Made by a program: the position numbers and the translations under genes. DNA of 64,000 nt from Symsagittifera roscoffensis (Eukaryota; Xenacoelomorpha; Acoela; Convolutidae), in contig NC_087069.1 in NCBI RefSeq assembly GCF_963678635.1, forward strand, positions 56,493,109 to 56,557,108. The letters run 5' to 3'. This document shows positions 35,363-46,740 of the stretch, piece after piece (within the stretch, counting starts at the first letter, position 1; each line of letters starts with the position of its first letter). Below the pieces are notes generated by a model that searched no databases, was not told the origin of the DNA, and saw only the letters and a list, made by a program, of their open reading frames with translations.

Positions 35363-38300
35363 TTACAAGTTCAAAGGTTTTGTGTGTATTCCGTCTTCCT
35401 GAACTTGTCTTTTAGGGTAAAAGTAGCTCAATCCCTTCTTTGTTGGCTCGTATATAGCAACCATATGATTATTGGTTCTAAATCCTCTGTTGGTTGAAGT
35501 CAAGCTGATTGCTTCGTCGAATACTTTCCTGTATTTTTCCATAGGACCATCACCGGATTCCTCTAGAATTCTTTTATTCAATCCTTTGCTGCTAAACTTC
35601 ATCTTGTCTGATTTGTTGTCATAGCAACAATAAGTTTTGCTGCTTAAACATAGCATCTCCGTACACCTAAATTCTTCTTTGAACAGACCAGGCTCTCTTT
35701 TATCGTGCTTCTTGTGAACGCTACAACATATTCGTGGAAAAAAAATTGTTTTTGAGTCTGCTCTGAACGAATCTCTACAATCTTTTTCTCCCAATTTTTC
35801 CCAGTCATTTTTTTTCTCCGGACGAATATAATCATACAAGTTTTCCTCAACAAGAGTTAAATACAGCGAATCTGTGTCCATTTTTAATTCCTTGAACTTA
35901 CTTACATCACAAAATTTGTCGAAAAAATTGTAGTAAAGCTCACGCATTCTCAGCTTCGCATACTGCAGAATGAAAAATCCGACTATTATGGGTTCTTTGT
36001 GCTCAATTGTTGACATTAGTAACTCAATCTCGTACAAGTCTTTCTGAACGGTTTTCAATCGTTTGAAGAGTGGTTCATTAATTGCTTTGTGTGTTTTTTC
36101 ATCATTCAAATACTTTGTGATCGTATATCTTGATCTGTCCATTATCTGGTAACCGTAGGATGAATTACCTAAAAGCTTCATAATCTCTGCAACAACACCG
36201 GATAAAGGGTTCTCATCTCCTTCCCTTCTAGCATCAACAACCGACTGAATAAGCTTGTTGAAGCCTTTTCGAGGGAGATACTGTACAAAGCGGTAAACTT
36301 GTGTACACTAAGCCAAGTTCCATGTAGAATTTGAAAAGAAGGGTAATTATGGAACCATTTTCTAGTTTGAAACTAGATATTAACATTCGCTGGTGATGCT
36401 TAAGAAGATCATTTTCAATGGCATAATTTTGCATATATTCCCCAATGGCATTTATTCCAACTTCAGTGTTTTTAAAAATTGGAGGAAAATGAGAAATGTT
36501 CGCTTTCAGTTCATCTGGAACAATTAAATCACATTGAATATAGCCATAAATAAATCCATCTCTTATTTTTTCTAATAAAGAATCAGTAGAGAGAGGTCTT
36601 TTGTAGGAAAAGTTGGATCGGATATGATTATTTATTTTTTCGTTCGTTTTGAAGTTTTGCCACCACTCACATTCCCACACCTCTTCGATTTTTTATTCTT
36701 TTTCGCGAATATACTCACGTCTCAAGTCATCCATCTCTCTCTTTTTGTTTCTTCTCTCAATATTTTCATCGCTAAGAGAGGGACGAGTCTCCTGACAAGG
36801 GCAAAAATGATAAAAGCATCCCATTGCTTCAAACACTGTTTTGCAGTGATTTCAATATCCATCAACATTGAAACAGTCAATTTTCTTTTGATTTCCAGAT
36901 GTGTGGAAGCTCTCAATTCTGCATTCTGGTCTGGTCTCTTGGTAGTAAGACATGACCATTTTCAAAAAATTGCGAGATCGGGTATGTCTAGCCTTGAATT
37001 TTGCATATCGGAATAAAACTCCCATCTTGTGTACAACCCTGTTGGCATGTCTTGACACATTGAATAGGAATAGAGCTAGCTTGCATCAATTCCAACAATT
37101 GATTTGCAGACATTTGATGAATCCGTAATAAAGGTTCCATCCATAACAGCTTTTCGCGTAAACACAATTGATGGACCACCCGTCATATCCTCTCTAATTT
37201 TCTCGCACAAATCTCTATCACTTTCGCAAAAAGGAATGCGAAATTATTAGCCTTTTTGATAACCGTAGGTTCAGCTTCTTTATCATTGATTAAGTAGGGA
37301 ATCAGATAGCTCTTGATCAAACTCAGATCATATCTTCCACTGTTAAACCCAAATACAGGTAACATGTTATCATACCTCTCCAGATTTTGTTTCAAATCAA
37401 TCAGCTGATTTTTCGGCATTCTCAAAAACTGAGTTGACATATCAGTTTCCTCTGTATCTTCTATATATTCATCGTCCTATTTAAAGTTTTCAGTTGGGTG
37501 ATTTCGATATCTATCATTCAACTCTTGGAAAATTTTCGACATCCGCTTTTTCACTACTCTTTCAACATCTTGAAATTTAGTTCTCATTTCCAGCTTACTT
37601 TTCTCAACCAAAAGTTCGAGTTTGATTACAAAATTGATAATACGTTTTTCCGCATCCTTGTGATAAGGAAAAAAGAGTTCATCTATCAGGTTCGAGGATA
37701 TTGATACAGAAATTGGAACGTGTTTTCCAATCCAAGTTGTCGTTTGGGTAGCTTTCAGTTCATCTGAGGGAACACATATCGACTCAAAATCGAAACTGAC
37801 TAGGTTGTTGAATAGTGTGTTATCTTTCGAAACTGTGATATTGAAACCTTCCAACTTTTCAAATAGCGTTTCTCGAAGTGATATACATTCTTTGGATAAA
37901 TGTGTCGCACTCTATCTTTACAAGACATAAGATGTCTGTTGAAGTTGTCTGACCTGTTGAAGAAACATTCACAGCTAGGACATCGGAAACAATTCAAGAA
38001 AGAATCAATATCGTTCGTATGGATGATATGAGTGTTGAATCTTAGCAATTTCACTGTCTTTTCGAATTTTCCAATACTTCGCCTGGCTAATTCTCCAACA
38101 TATTCTCCTTCCTGAATATCAAAATCGTAAATGAATATGTTACGTTCAACTATTCCCTCTACAAGAGATAAATCATCAATGGCAACTCCGAGAAAGTTCT
38201 TCGGATCGTGTCCAGATTTTGATATAAACTCTGTAAATAGTTGAGAGGTATGAGCATCGAGGTTACTATGACCAGGCAAATACATTGTTAACGCACGGTG

Positions 38301-39175
38301 AGACAAAGATGATCTTTGTATGGTTGTTTATCTTTGTCCGATAAAAGAGAGTTTTTTGGCGTATGTTGTAGTAAAGGTTCAGACAACACAGAGTCTGGAC
38401 ATCCCATTGGGATGTTTTTCAATAGTGCAGCAAAAAGAGTAACTTTTGTGATCAACTTGAGCCTCCATTTTGTGTTCTGACGTTCTTGGGTGCATTGCTC
38501 CACGATATCAAAATTTTCAATTTTTCCCTGGATTGTAATAAAATCCGCTTTCGTACACAGTAAATGCAATTTTTCGAACAAAGTATTGTTTTCGTGCGCA
38601 AAATAATACCGATTTTCTCCGGTTTCGACATTACGGAGAACAAATCCAAGAGCAATATTAATTTTTGCAGCGGAATCCAGCTTGTTGAAGACTTCTTCAA
38701 GCTTCTCGTTGATAATCTTGGTATCTAACTTTGACATTTGAAAGTTAAAAACCTTATGCCTCCCATTCTCCATCTCAGTGTCCACCAGGTAATGCTGACA
38801 AGCAGTCAACTCCTCTTTGAGTTTCTCTCCATCTTCCCCTTCTTCCTCCACAATCTTCTTCAAGTCGGCCACCGTATCACTAGGCTTCCATTGTTTTGCT
38901 CATTGTTCCTTTCTCCGTTGTTGTTGGAGAGAGTAGTAACTTGGAAAATCTTGCTCACAAGACGAACAAACTGTCGTCTGCTTCGAAGTTGATAGGGCAT
39001 GTTTCTTGGCCGCTTGATAATTCACTTCTTGCTGGTTTCAAGTACAATAATTACATTCCGGACAAGAATTAACTCCTTGCACGCAACTTTTGCGATGTCG
39101 AGCCGCATCGGACCTCCTGTACTCTTTACCACAATCCTCGCATTTCACTTTCTCATTCCTGTTGAGTTCTGGCAT
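35363..39175 (-). pseudogene. Family-B DNA polymerase (protein-primed, Polinton/adintovirus-like) with N-terminal zinc-binding module, disrupted
   Basis: From the ATG at 39175 the minus strand carries a Cys/His module (CEDCGKEYRRSDAARHRKSC, then CPECNYC). A second CPSCECFFNRSDNFNRHLMSC finger follows at about 37920-38000. Exonuclease motifs come next: VSFDFESICV (Exo I) and FGFNSGRYDLSLIKSYL (Exo II). Polymerase motifs include GGPSIVF, motif A near 37085 with a TAG at 37076-37078 inside it, LLGNSSYGYQ (motif B), MDTDSLYL (motif C) and FSSKGLNKR. The order and strings are those of protein-primed polymerases in Polintons and related viral elements. Stops at 39040 and 38899, one near 37477, the one in motif A, and frame changes near 38290, 37830, 36960 and 36240 show it is dead. 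Fragment lengths sum to about 1270 codons, close to full length. Confidence 0.85.
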
Positions 39176-39536
39176 CTGAAAAAAAGTAGGATATTCAGCT
39201 TGTAGCAAAATTAATTAGAAGTACGTGGTACCTACAAAATTGGGAGATTTAAATTGTCCCAAAAAATTAAATGAATTATTTATAGTTACTTTGAGTTGTT
39301 AAAAACATTTGAATTTTTATTTCAAGTAGTTATAAAAAGTATAGAGCAGTTGCTTTTAACGTAGAAGAAAATCAGGAGGAAGTAAGTTTTTTTACTTTTT
39401 ATTAGAGAAAATCGACCAATCAGAATTGATTTTTTTTAGTACCGCTGTTTATTGGAAGGCAACCAATCAGAATCCAGCATTTTCTAAACGTGAACTGTTT
39501 GTCATTTTTAAAAACACCCTAATCATTATTTGAAAA
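39176..39536. promoter_or_regulatory. Divergent promoter region with CCAAT-type boxes
   Basis: The 361 bp between the minus-strand polymerase start and the plus-strand ORF at 39537 contain ACCAATCAGAATTGA (39416) and AACCAATCAGAATCCAGCATT (39462). The same box, with the AGCATT extension, recurs in the divergent regions of the derivative copies. The minus-strand start codon follows TTTTTTCAG directly, as in a trans-splice acceptor. Confidence 0.5.
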
Positions 39537-39899
39537 ATGTCTACAAAAAAATATTTGAGCTTCCTCAAGTTACTTTATAGGAAAAAGGAAAAAATTCCAA
39601 TTGATTTTCTCATTGATGAAATAGATGTTGACTCTTACTTTTTTCAAAATTTTTTGGACGTCTTTATTGTACAAAATAGAGTTATCCGACTAAGTAAGGA
39701 CCTCTTCAGAGAAACTTACTCAATCAAAGAGTTTAATTTTGATCCACATTTTGGTTTTCAAAGTTTTAAACTTACGGCTGAATTACACCTCACAAGGAAA
39801 AAAATTCTGTTTATTCTGGAGAATTTGAAATTAATCAAAAAGTCGTACGATAATTTATCAAAAATTCTATTTAGCCCTTCTCAATATTCAAATTTGTAA
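39537..39899 (+). CDS. Unrecognised 120-codon ORF, probable N-terminal part of a membrane-anchored protein
   Basis: It starts at the ATG at 39537, downstream of the CCAAT boxes, and stops at 39897. The product is rich in Phe, Leu and Lys, with alternating hydrophobic and basic stretches and no Cys pattern. It has no signal peptide. The following frame (+1) is open from right behind this stop and encodes an in-register continuation, so the two are probably one gene with a frameshift near 39890. The N-terminus (MSTKKYLSFLKLLYRKKEK) weakly resembles the start of the ORF near 63267 (MSEMNIYQILRLNYYKKHKE), which may indicate a paralogous family. Function unknown. Confidence 0.5.
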   Translation: MSTKKYLSFLKLLYRKKEKIPIDFLIDEIDVDSYFFQNFLDVFIVQNRVIRLSKDLFRETYSIKEFNFDPHFGFQSFKLTAELHLTRKKILFILENLKLIKKSYDNLSKILFSPSQYSNL

Positions 39900-39900
39900 A

Positions 39901-40251
39901 AACTCTCCAGCAAAGATCTTTATTCCTTCAATTCTTTACGGATTTTCAAAGTTAAAAATCCTGCTTGATTCGGTTTACTTGGAAAAATTCGTCAGCTTTG
40001 AGTTATCCTCCCAAATTTTTATAAAAAATAAAAAACTTGACTATCTACTCAAAAATCAGCAATTCTCATTGATTACATACAAAAAATATAAATTAAACTT
40101 GATGAAAAAAGTTGCAGAGATGTTACTTTTATTAATTTTCTTTCTTTTGTTACTTATATCAGCAGTATTTCTTATTTTTACTGCAAACAACTTTTGGTCA
40201 TTTATTTTGCAATTGCTTTTGTGTACATTTTTACTTATTTGGAAGGTTTAA
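39901..40251 (+). CDS. C-terminal membrane-anchor part of the adjacent ORF
   Basis: The frame is open from 39901 to TAA at 40249 without a good ATG at its start (the first ATG is at 40102). It ends in two strongly hydrophobic segments: MLLLLIFFLLLLISAVFLIF, then FWSFILQLLLCTFLLIW. These form a likely hairpin anchor with a basic stretch (KKYKLNLMKK) before it. A decayed version lies in the 8.2-kb copies at 47850-48170 and about 57700-58020, where the first part of the gene is deleted. A tail-anchored or envelope-type protein is possible, but nothing shows function. Confidence 0.5.
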   Translation, partial: NSPAKIFIPSILYGFSKLKILLDSVYLEKFVSFELSSQIFIKNKKLDYLLKNQQFSLITYKKYKLNLMKKVAEMLLLLIFFLLLLISAVFLIFTANNFWSFILQLLLCTFLLIWKV

Positions 40252-40259
40252 GTTCTTAA

Positions 40260-40575
40260 GCATTTCTCTGATTGGATACGGCAACTAGAGCAAAAATGAC
40301 AATTTTTGTGATTGGAAACGACAATACCCAAAATAGAGCTTTGTTTCCGATTGGATACGACTTTTATCCAAGAATCCCAGAGAAGGAAGCTGAAATCTGA
40401 TTGAACACGACTACAATCCAAATAAGGAAAATCAATTCTGATTTGTCAAAGCCACACTACCGTCAACTACCTCCTCTCTAAGCTCTAAATACCTTGATTT
40501 CAAGTTCTCTTCCGTCAGCTATCCTTCTATCAGCTTTTTCTTGTTTTTACTCTTTTACTCAATTTATTGCTCAAA
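40260..40575 (+). promoter_or_regulatory. Promoter region with an array of GATTGG boxes
   Basis: GATTGGATACG (40270), GATTGGAAACGA (40310), GATTGGATACGA (40349) and GATTGAACACGA (40399) are spaced about 40-50 bp apart. They are followed by CTCTAAATACC, a TATA-like string, near 40480, and then the ATG at 40576. The whole array is conserved at 48170-48527 and 58018-58375, upstream of the acidic ORF. Inverted CCAAT (NF-Y-like) boxes are the obvious reading. Confidence 0.55.
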
Positions 40576-40815
40576 ATGATCTTCTCAGTACAAAACAGCA
40601 ATCTCATGTACTCCAGAAGAGTTTGCGTCTTTCAGGCACCACTTCTACTTTTGAGCGTCAAATGCTACGACTTTTTCGAAAAACTGACTTCATTTGCTGA
40701 TGACAGTCGAACCGCAAAAATAAACTGTTTAAAAAAAACTGTAAGAAATTATGCACGAACTTCATTTTTTCCCCTAGTGAGACTACTGCAAGCAACGTTC
40801 CGGCCCTCCAACTGA
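40576..40815 (+). CDS. ORF sharing promoter and first 13 codons with the acidic ORF, different body
   Basis: The ATG at 40576 follows the conserved promoter, and the first 13 codons (MIFSVQNSNLMYS) are the same as in the acidic ORF of the derivative copies. Homology stops abruptly at about 40614, and the rest is unrelated. The frame ends at 40813. A possible 37-bp intron (GTAAGAAATT...CCCCTAG, 40741-40777) and another open frame to 40931 (ending EDEFDFWVF) suggest a spliced or shifted product, but no splice solution keeps one frame throughout. Function unknown. Confidence 0.35.
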   Translation: MIFSVQNSNLMYSRRVCVFQAPLLLLSVKCYDFFEKLTSFADDSRTAKINCLKKTVRNYARTSFFPLVRLLQATFRPSN

Positions 40816-40931
40816 ACAACCACCAAAAGCACTGGTCAATTCAAAGAACTTTTGAGACCACCTTCATTGAAAACTCGAAAAAGTTTCAACCTAATTTTGC
40901 TGAGGATGAGTTCGACTTCTGGGTTTTTTAA

Positions 40932-41600
40932 TGCGGAAAAAAAGCAATGGACGATAAAAACTTTGCCCGAAAACTGTCAACAGGGATCAATCAACGTGTA
41001 AAATAAAAAAAATGAGTACAATGAAAAACGTTTTTACTATTCACGTTGCGCCGAACTTTGAAAAAAAAACTAAGTTTTACTGGAACACTGAGATGATTCG
41101 TGTCGATTGCGGTGATCTAAAATAAGACAACTTAAGCAATTAGTGGAACACATACTCTATTCCATCAACTGGTTTGCTGAACACAAATGCGGGTAATTAG
41201 ATAGATGTCTTTCATGCCTAGAATATGTTTTTTTAATCGTTTTATCTTTCAAAATTGGAATTCTGATGCAAAATGTTTAATAAAATGATAGTTTCAAATT
41301 AATTGTCCGAAAGCGGTAGCCAAAAGTTATAATAGGAAGTTTTTTTCTGTCCTTTGAAATGTCCTCTTCTATGCGAATAAATCAAAAGTAATGCACTGCT
41401 TAGGTAAACAAACAAGTTGCTTTTCTTAACACTTTTGGTCACCCAAAAAATTCACTGACATAAATTAGGGTAATTTCTGCAGTTCTCGTGTATTAAGTCT
41501 TGATGTGTGCAAACTGGAGTATCAGGATTTTTTTTATCTTGCTCTACAAGCATAGAACAGCTCTTATAGGGGTGACAAAAAGAACGAATTATTCACCAAG
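40932..41600. other. Non-coding right part of the polymerase element
   Basis: AT-rich, with stops in all frames and no recognisable motif. A short GT/AG-flanked stretch near 40960-41050 may be 3' UTR of the preceding ORF. Confidence 0.3.
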
Positions 41601-42090
41601 CCGTCTATCATTCTAGCCATCCATCCATCAGACGATTCGTCATTCAAAGTTTTCATCCATACAGTCGTCTATACAAGCATCCATCCTGTCTTTCAAACAT
41701 CCATCCGTATAGTCAGCCATCTGTTCAATCAACCATCCATCCAGCAAGCCAATCATAATCCTCCATCCAGCCAGAAATCAATTAAACCATTCCTTTATCT
41801 ATCTAGACACTCATCGTACAATACATCAATCATCACTATATCCAGCTATCCATCCTTGATGAATTCATCACTCAGTCATCTTATTCTCTAGTGGGTCATC
41901 CATAATTCTATCGAACACTCTCTTTATTCGAACATCAAGCCATCTAACCAGCAACCTAGCTAGTCATCTATCGTTAATTTGTCTATCCAGCGCCGCATCT
42001 ATTCAACTTATCATTAGGCCAACTATCCATCAATCCAACCCTGCCGCAGTACATTCATCGCTCGGTTCAGCCATTCATCCGAAGCATTCG
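41600..42090. repeat. Degenerate (ATCC)n simple-sequence region
   Basis: About 490 bp dominated by CATCCATCC words interspersed with CATC/CAGCC variants (CCATCCATCCATCAG, CATCCATCCAGC). It lies between the element's last ORF and the next terminal module. This is a decayed microsatellite and no coding frame is supported. Confidence 0.75.
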
Positions 42091-42352
42091 ATCGAATAGG
42101 TTATACATAGCGATCAAAATTATACAGAGGGATTTTTTTTTTATAAATAGGGATTATCAGTTATATAGAAGAATCATCAGTGATATACATGGATCATTAG
42201 GGTTACATAGGGCGAATGAGTTATTTAAATGGGGTAATTATCTAAGCATGGGGTTCATTACTGTTACATAGGGAGACTTAGTTATACATAGGGGTTATTA
42301 GTCTTGCATTTTGATGAATAGTTTTACATATGGATCTTAAGTTATACATGGG
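42091..42352. repeat. Degenerate short tandem repeat, ACATAGGG/ATCATTAG words
   Basis: Units of roughly 20-30 bp with TTATACATAGGGATCATTAG as an approximate consensus occur about ten times, for example at 42170, 42202, 42270 and 42285. Part of it is repeated at the start of the second 8.2-kb copy (52058 on). The words are the reverse complement of the CCTATGTATAACTTATGATC words at 34755. Confidence 0.6.
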
Positions 42353-42760
42353 TATCAATAAATATAAAATATAGGGACCATAAGTTATGCACAGAGATCA
42401 TAAGTTATACATAGGTACGACTTGGGACCATCTATTAAAAATGAAAAAATAAAAACTGAAATTGAAAAAAGAAGAATTTGAAAAAAAGAACAAAAAAAGA
42501 ACTTAAAAAAAATCTTCAAAAAAAAATTTGAAAAAAAATTGAAAAAATTTTTTAAAAAAAATTCTTTTTAGAGAATAATGTAGAGGGGAATGTTTTTTCG
42601 GAAAAAATTACATAAGGATCGTTGCAGATCGCCACTTTAATCATAGGGACTATTGGTTGTCGTGTAAAACATGAGGATTATTGGCTGTCATATAATACAT
42701 GGTGACCATTATGATCTATACCATATGGTCATCCATGTATGACAACCCCCCGTCATAGTG
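42352..42760 (-). repeat. Terminal module, inverted orientation, copy 2
   Basis: Reverse complement of about 34420-34812. It lies next to the same polymerase-proximal terminus as in the first element but points the other way. Confidence 0.7.
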
Positions 42761-42892
42761 TACTCTATACATACTACTTAGGATCACACTTACACTGACT
42801 TACATAAAACGCATATATATCATACCTTCATACCTACATACAGACGTATATACAGAAGTAGTAGAAGGGTGAGGGAGAGTGGGGGGGTGGGT

Positions 42893-42937
42893 GGAGACCC
42901 CCATGTATTAAGATAGGGAATAGAATATCCGGTCTCC
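42893..42937. promoter_or_regulatory. Inverted repeat at terminus, copy 2 (GGAGACC/GGTCTCC)
   Basis: GGAGACC at 42893-42899 pairs with GGTCTCC at 42931-42937, with a 31-nt spacer as in the first element. Relative to 34933-34985 two stem positions change on both sides in a compensatory way. Four TATGTATTAAGATAGGGAATAG-type iterons, spaced about 29 bp, overlap and follow (42903-43015). Confidence 0.6.
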
Positions 42938-43332
42938 GAGCTATGTATTAAGATAGGGAATAGATTTCCTATGTATTAAGGTAGGGAATAGGTTTCCTAT
43001 GTATTAAGATGGTAAGGTTCAGATGGTAAGTTTCAGAAAAATTTTTGGCGCCCGAATTTTTTGAGTTCGATTTTGTCGATACTTGCGTTTCTTAGCTAGC
43101 TTCTACGGTTTAGATGTTTTGATTATTATTTTACAGGTTTGATTCAACGAGAAAACCATCTAAAGCTATACTGAAACCTAACGAAACTTCGAGAAAAAAA
43201 TCATGTTTTTTGAAAAAACGTTATATTCAAAACATGAATTATATATAAATCACTGCTTCGTATAATCATTACACCACAAGTTTACAACTAGCTAAACAAT
43301 ACTGAATTGAATGCTATTACACTTTCAATTAT

Positions 43333-43455
43333 TTACAAGTTCAAAGGTTTTGTGTGTATTCCGTCGTCCTGAACTTGTCTTTTAGGGTAAAAGTAGCTCA
43401 AGCCCTTCTTTGTTGGCTCGTATATAGCAACCATATGATTAATGGTTCTAGATCC
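43333..43455 (-). pseudogene. Polymerase C-terminal remnant, copy 2
   Basis: About 41 codons homologous to the very end of the polymerase at 35363-35487, keeping the KKGLSYFYPKR-type string and the stop codon. Homology breaks at about 43455 inside the gene. The adjoining sequence is unrelated, so the polymerase body was deleted or replaced. Confidence 0.75.
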
Positions 43456-44584
43456 TTTGGCTCTAAAATTTTGGCTCGCATTATCTAACTGTTAATTAAT
43501 ACTGGTTAATTACGTGTAGGTTGTGAGGTGGTGAAATTAGGGTTATGTATTCAGTTTTTTTGTACATGGCAAGTCAATGGTATGAGTTTTCCGGCAAAAA
43601 CTTGGAGTTTTTGTCACAAAAATTGAAAGTTTTTCATAAAAACTTTAAAATACTATAATTTTATTGTAATTCGATCTAATTTATTGGATACTCTTACTTT
43701 CTATCTACCTGAATTGATGCCGAAACCTAATGAAACTTTGAAAAAAGTCAAATTTTAGGAAAAAATTGCAAAAAATTCCAGTTTTTGCGAAAAAGTACAA
43801 AAATTTCAAAGTTTTCGGAAAAAATTGCAAAAATTTCAAAGTTTTTGGAACAAACTGCAAATTTTTGGAAAGAACTGCAAAAATATCAAGATTTCGGCTA
43901 GTTTTTTGTTGCTTCTGATCTAATTGAATAAAAAGTAAATACGTTTAGAGATTAAAATTAAGCTCAAATTGTATTTCAATTGGCATCATGTTGAGACACT
44001 GATACAAAACTTTGAATAGAAATATAGATTTTTCCAAATTTTTCGCACAAACAATTGAAATACGATAAATTTAAGCATTATTTGAGTAACAAAGCGGTTT
44101 ATATAATGCTCTCAACATTAACAGGAAAGCTCATAAAAGCTGAATCGAAATTGAAACTTGCGAAGATAGTGAAAATAACCGAAAGAAAGTAAAATGAAAA
44201 TTATTCAAATTTATCAAAATTTTTCCATTTTCAACCTTTTAATTGGATATTTAACTAATTTTTTGTCCAATTCAAGGAGAATTGAAATAGTACTCTCAAT
44301 ACAAATGAACATTAAGAGCAATATTCCATAAAATTTCTAGATTTTTGCTCAATGATTAACCCAAATTTGTACAAAAATTACAAATTCAGAGAAGCTATTC
44401 ACCTTAATATCACAGAATTTCAGATCAATGATGAAAAATGAACACTTAATTGCTAAAATTGACAAAAAAACGAGATAAATTTTTCTTAAAAATTCATTCG
44501 ATAATTGCTCAAATTCAACAAAATCTTCTTCATAACTGATGATTATCTCTCTGTTGCTTCTGCAACATAGTTTCAAAATTTTCC
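43456..44584. other. Non-coding AT-rich part of derivative copy 1
   Basis: Contains short near-repeats of CAAAAATTTCAAAGTTTT (43795-43880) and stops in every frame. No gene is supported. Confidence 0.4.
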
Positions 44585-45770
44585 GTAGAAATATTCTATT
44601 CTTAAAAATTATTCTTACTTTCTGCTTAATACATGATTCCGCTTTTTAACACACTTTGCAAGAAAATTTAGTCAGAACTGGAGAATTTAGGGGGAAAATA
44701 GTATCAATCGAACGAACAATTTGCTAGCAGAGATGAAATTAGAACTGATACCGTCTGATTATTTTGATAAAAATTACAAAAGTCTGCCTCAAGTTTACCT
44801 TGTTAGGTGCCACAGTAAACTATTTAAGCAAAAATACAACGTTTGGGATAAATATATATCACTTGTTTGGAAAAATAGTCAATTTTTCATGATTTTCTGT
44901 AGAAATGCTCTATGCTTAAAAGTTATTCCTGCTTTCTGCTTAATGCATGTTTTCGCTATTGAACACATTTTGCAAGAAAATTTGGTCAGAACTGGAGAAT
45001 TTAGGAGGAAAATAGTATCAATTGAACGAACAATTTGTTGGCAAAGATGAAATTAGATCTGATACCGTTTGATTATTATGATAAAAATTGTAAATGATTT
45101 CCTCAAGTTTCCTTTGTTAGGTGCTACAGTAAACTATTTAAGCAAAAATACAACTTTTGGGATAAATAACTATCCCTTTTCTGGAAAAATAGTCATTTTT
45201 CTATGATTTTCTGTAGAAATGCTCTATGCTTTAAGGTTATTCCTGCTTTCTGCTTAATGCATGTTTTCGCTATTGAACACATTTTGCAAGAAAATTTAGT
45301 CAGAACTGGAGAATTTAGGAGGAAAATGGTATCAATTGAACGAACAATTTGCTGGCAAAGATAAAATTAGAAATGATACCGTCTGATTATTATGATAAAA
45401 TTTGTAAATGTCTTCTTCAAGTTTCCCTTTTTAGGTGCTACAGTAAACTATTTAAGCAAAAATACAACTTATGGGATCAATAATTATCATTTTTCTGGAA
45501 AAAATGTCAGTTTTTTATAATTTTCTCTAGAAATGCTCTTTGTTTCAAGGTTTTTCTTGCTTCCTGCTTAATGCATGTTTTCGCTATTGAACACACTTTG
45601 CAAGAAAATTTAGTCAGAACTGGAGAATTTAGGAGGAAAATAGTATCAATTGTAGTACCATAAAAATTGTAATTGTCTTCCTCAAGGTTGTCTTGATAGG
45701 TGCTAGAGTAACTTATTTCAGCAAAATTACAGTTTTTGTGTCAATAACTATCACTTTTCTTGTAAAATAA
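44585..45770. repeat. 314-bp tandem repeat array, copy 1
   Basis: GTAGAAAT with its context recurs at 44585, 44899, 45213 and 45527, an exact 314-bp spacing, giving about 3.8 units. The first unit holds a 109-codon plus-strand frame (44721-45050), and later units break it. Units share CTGCTTAATGCATG and AGTCAGAACTGGAGAATT. The frame is more likely a repeat by-product than a gene, because it is not maintained across units. Confidence 0.85.
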
Positions 45771-46489
45771 ATTTTAAATAGCTTTTTTTTTTCTTATTTA
45801 AAAGGGAACTTTTCTCAAAAATATCGAATTGAGAAAGAATCGGTGCTGGTTAAAACATTCAAAAAAATTTGTTAAAAATGAGAATATAAATGTGTTTTTA
45901 CAATTTAAGAACAAATTAGGAGCAGCTCTATTAGTTATATTCTGAAAACCTCCGGAAATACGCAAGGGAACCTAGTTCCTAACATCTAAAAACTTTCAAA
46001 AGAGCGCGTCTCAAAAATGATTTAGCAAAGGAAATCAAGGTGCAAACTGGAACAATTGTGTAATTTTCGGATTTTTATTAAGCAAAAGAAACTCTATATA
46101 GTTTTAAAAAAATAATGAAATGTAGATCTTGAAAGCTGTTTTTGCTTTATGCTTCATGTATCTTCTTCCAAAAGATGTCGGATTGAGTTTACTTTACAAA
46201 CACTATCCTCAAAACATCTGATTTTTCATAAAAAGTTATCTTATGTATCAAAGGATAACAAATTTTTCTGATGAATTACACGTAAATACCAATCTTTGAC
46301 ACTATTTATGTCGGAGTTTTTCTCAAAATATGGTTTGTAAGCTAAATTTTTGTAAAATTATGTCAAAACTCTTAATGAATTAAATCGAGTTTCTATCTCA
46401 TTTTCTCAGTTTGTGCTTCATCTTCTATCTATCAAATTAATCCAATTTGAACAAAAATTACTTGAAAATTGAACTTTTGATGGAAAAAG

Positions 46490-46740
46490 GTATCGTTTCA
46501 ACGACCGTTCAACAATCCGAAGCTGAATTAATACCATGAATCCTTTGCTAAACGTCTTTAAATGATTTTCTCTACTTGATAATTTTTTATTGCTGTTTCA
46601 ACTCTGAATTTTGGAAAAATGTATCGTTTCAACGACCGTTCAACAATCCGAAGCTGAAGTAATAGCATGAATCCTTTGCTAAACGTCTTTAAATGATTTT
46701 TTCTACTTTATATTGCTCTTTCAACTCTGAATTTCAATTT
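46490..46740. repeat. 131-bp tandem duplication, copy 1
   Basis: GTATCGTTTCAACGACCG at 46490 recurs at 46621, both followed by AATCCGAAGCTGAA. Two units with slight divergence. Confidence 0.8.

Noticed and set aside
41600-42090. Possible CRISPR-like or telomeric array
   Set aside because: The CATCC words are a degenerate microsatellite without constant spacers, and the host is eukaryotic. The ACATAGGG words next to it are too variable for telomere repeats.
44349-44576. 75-codon minus-strand frame
   Set aside because: Only one of the two 8.2-kb copies has it open, because of a 2-bp homopolymer difference (about 54313 in the other copy).
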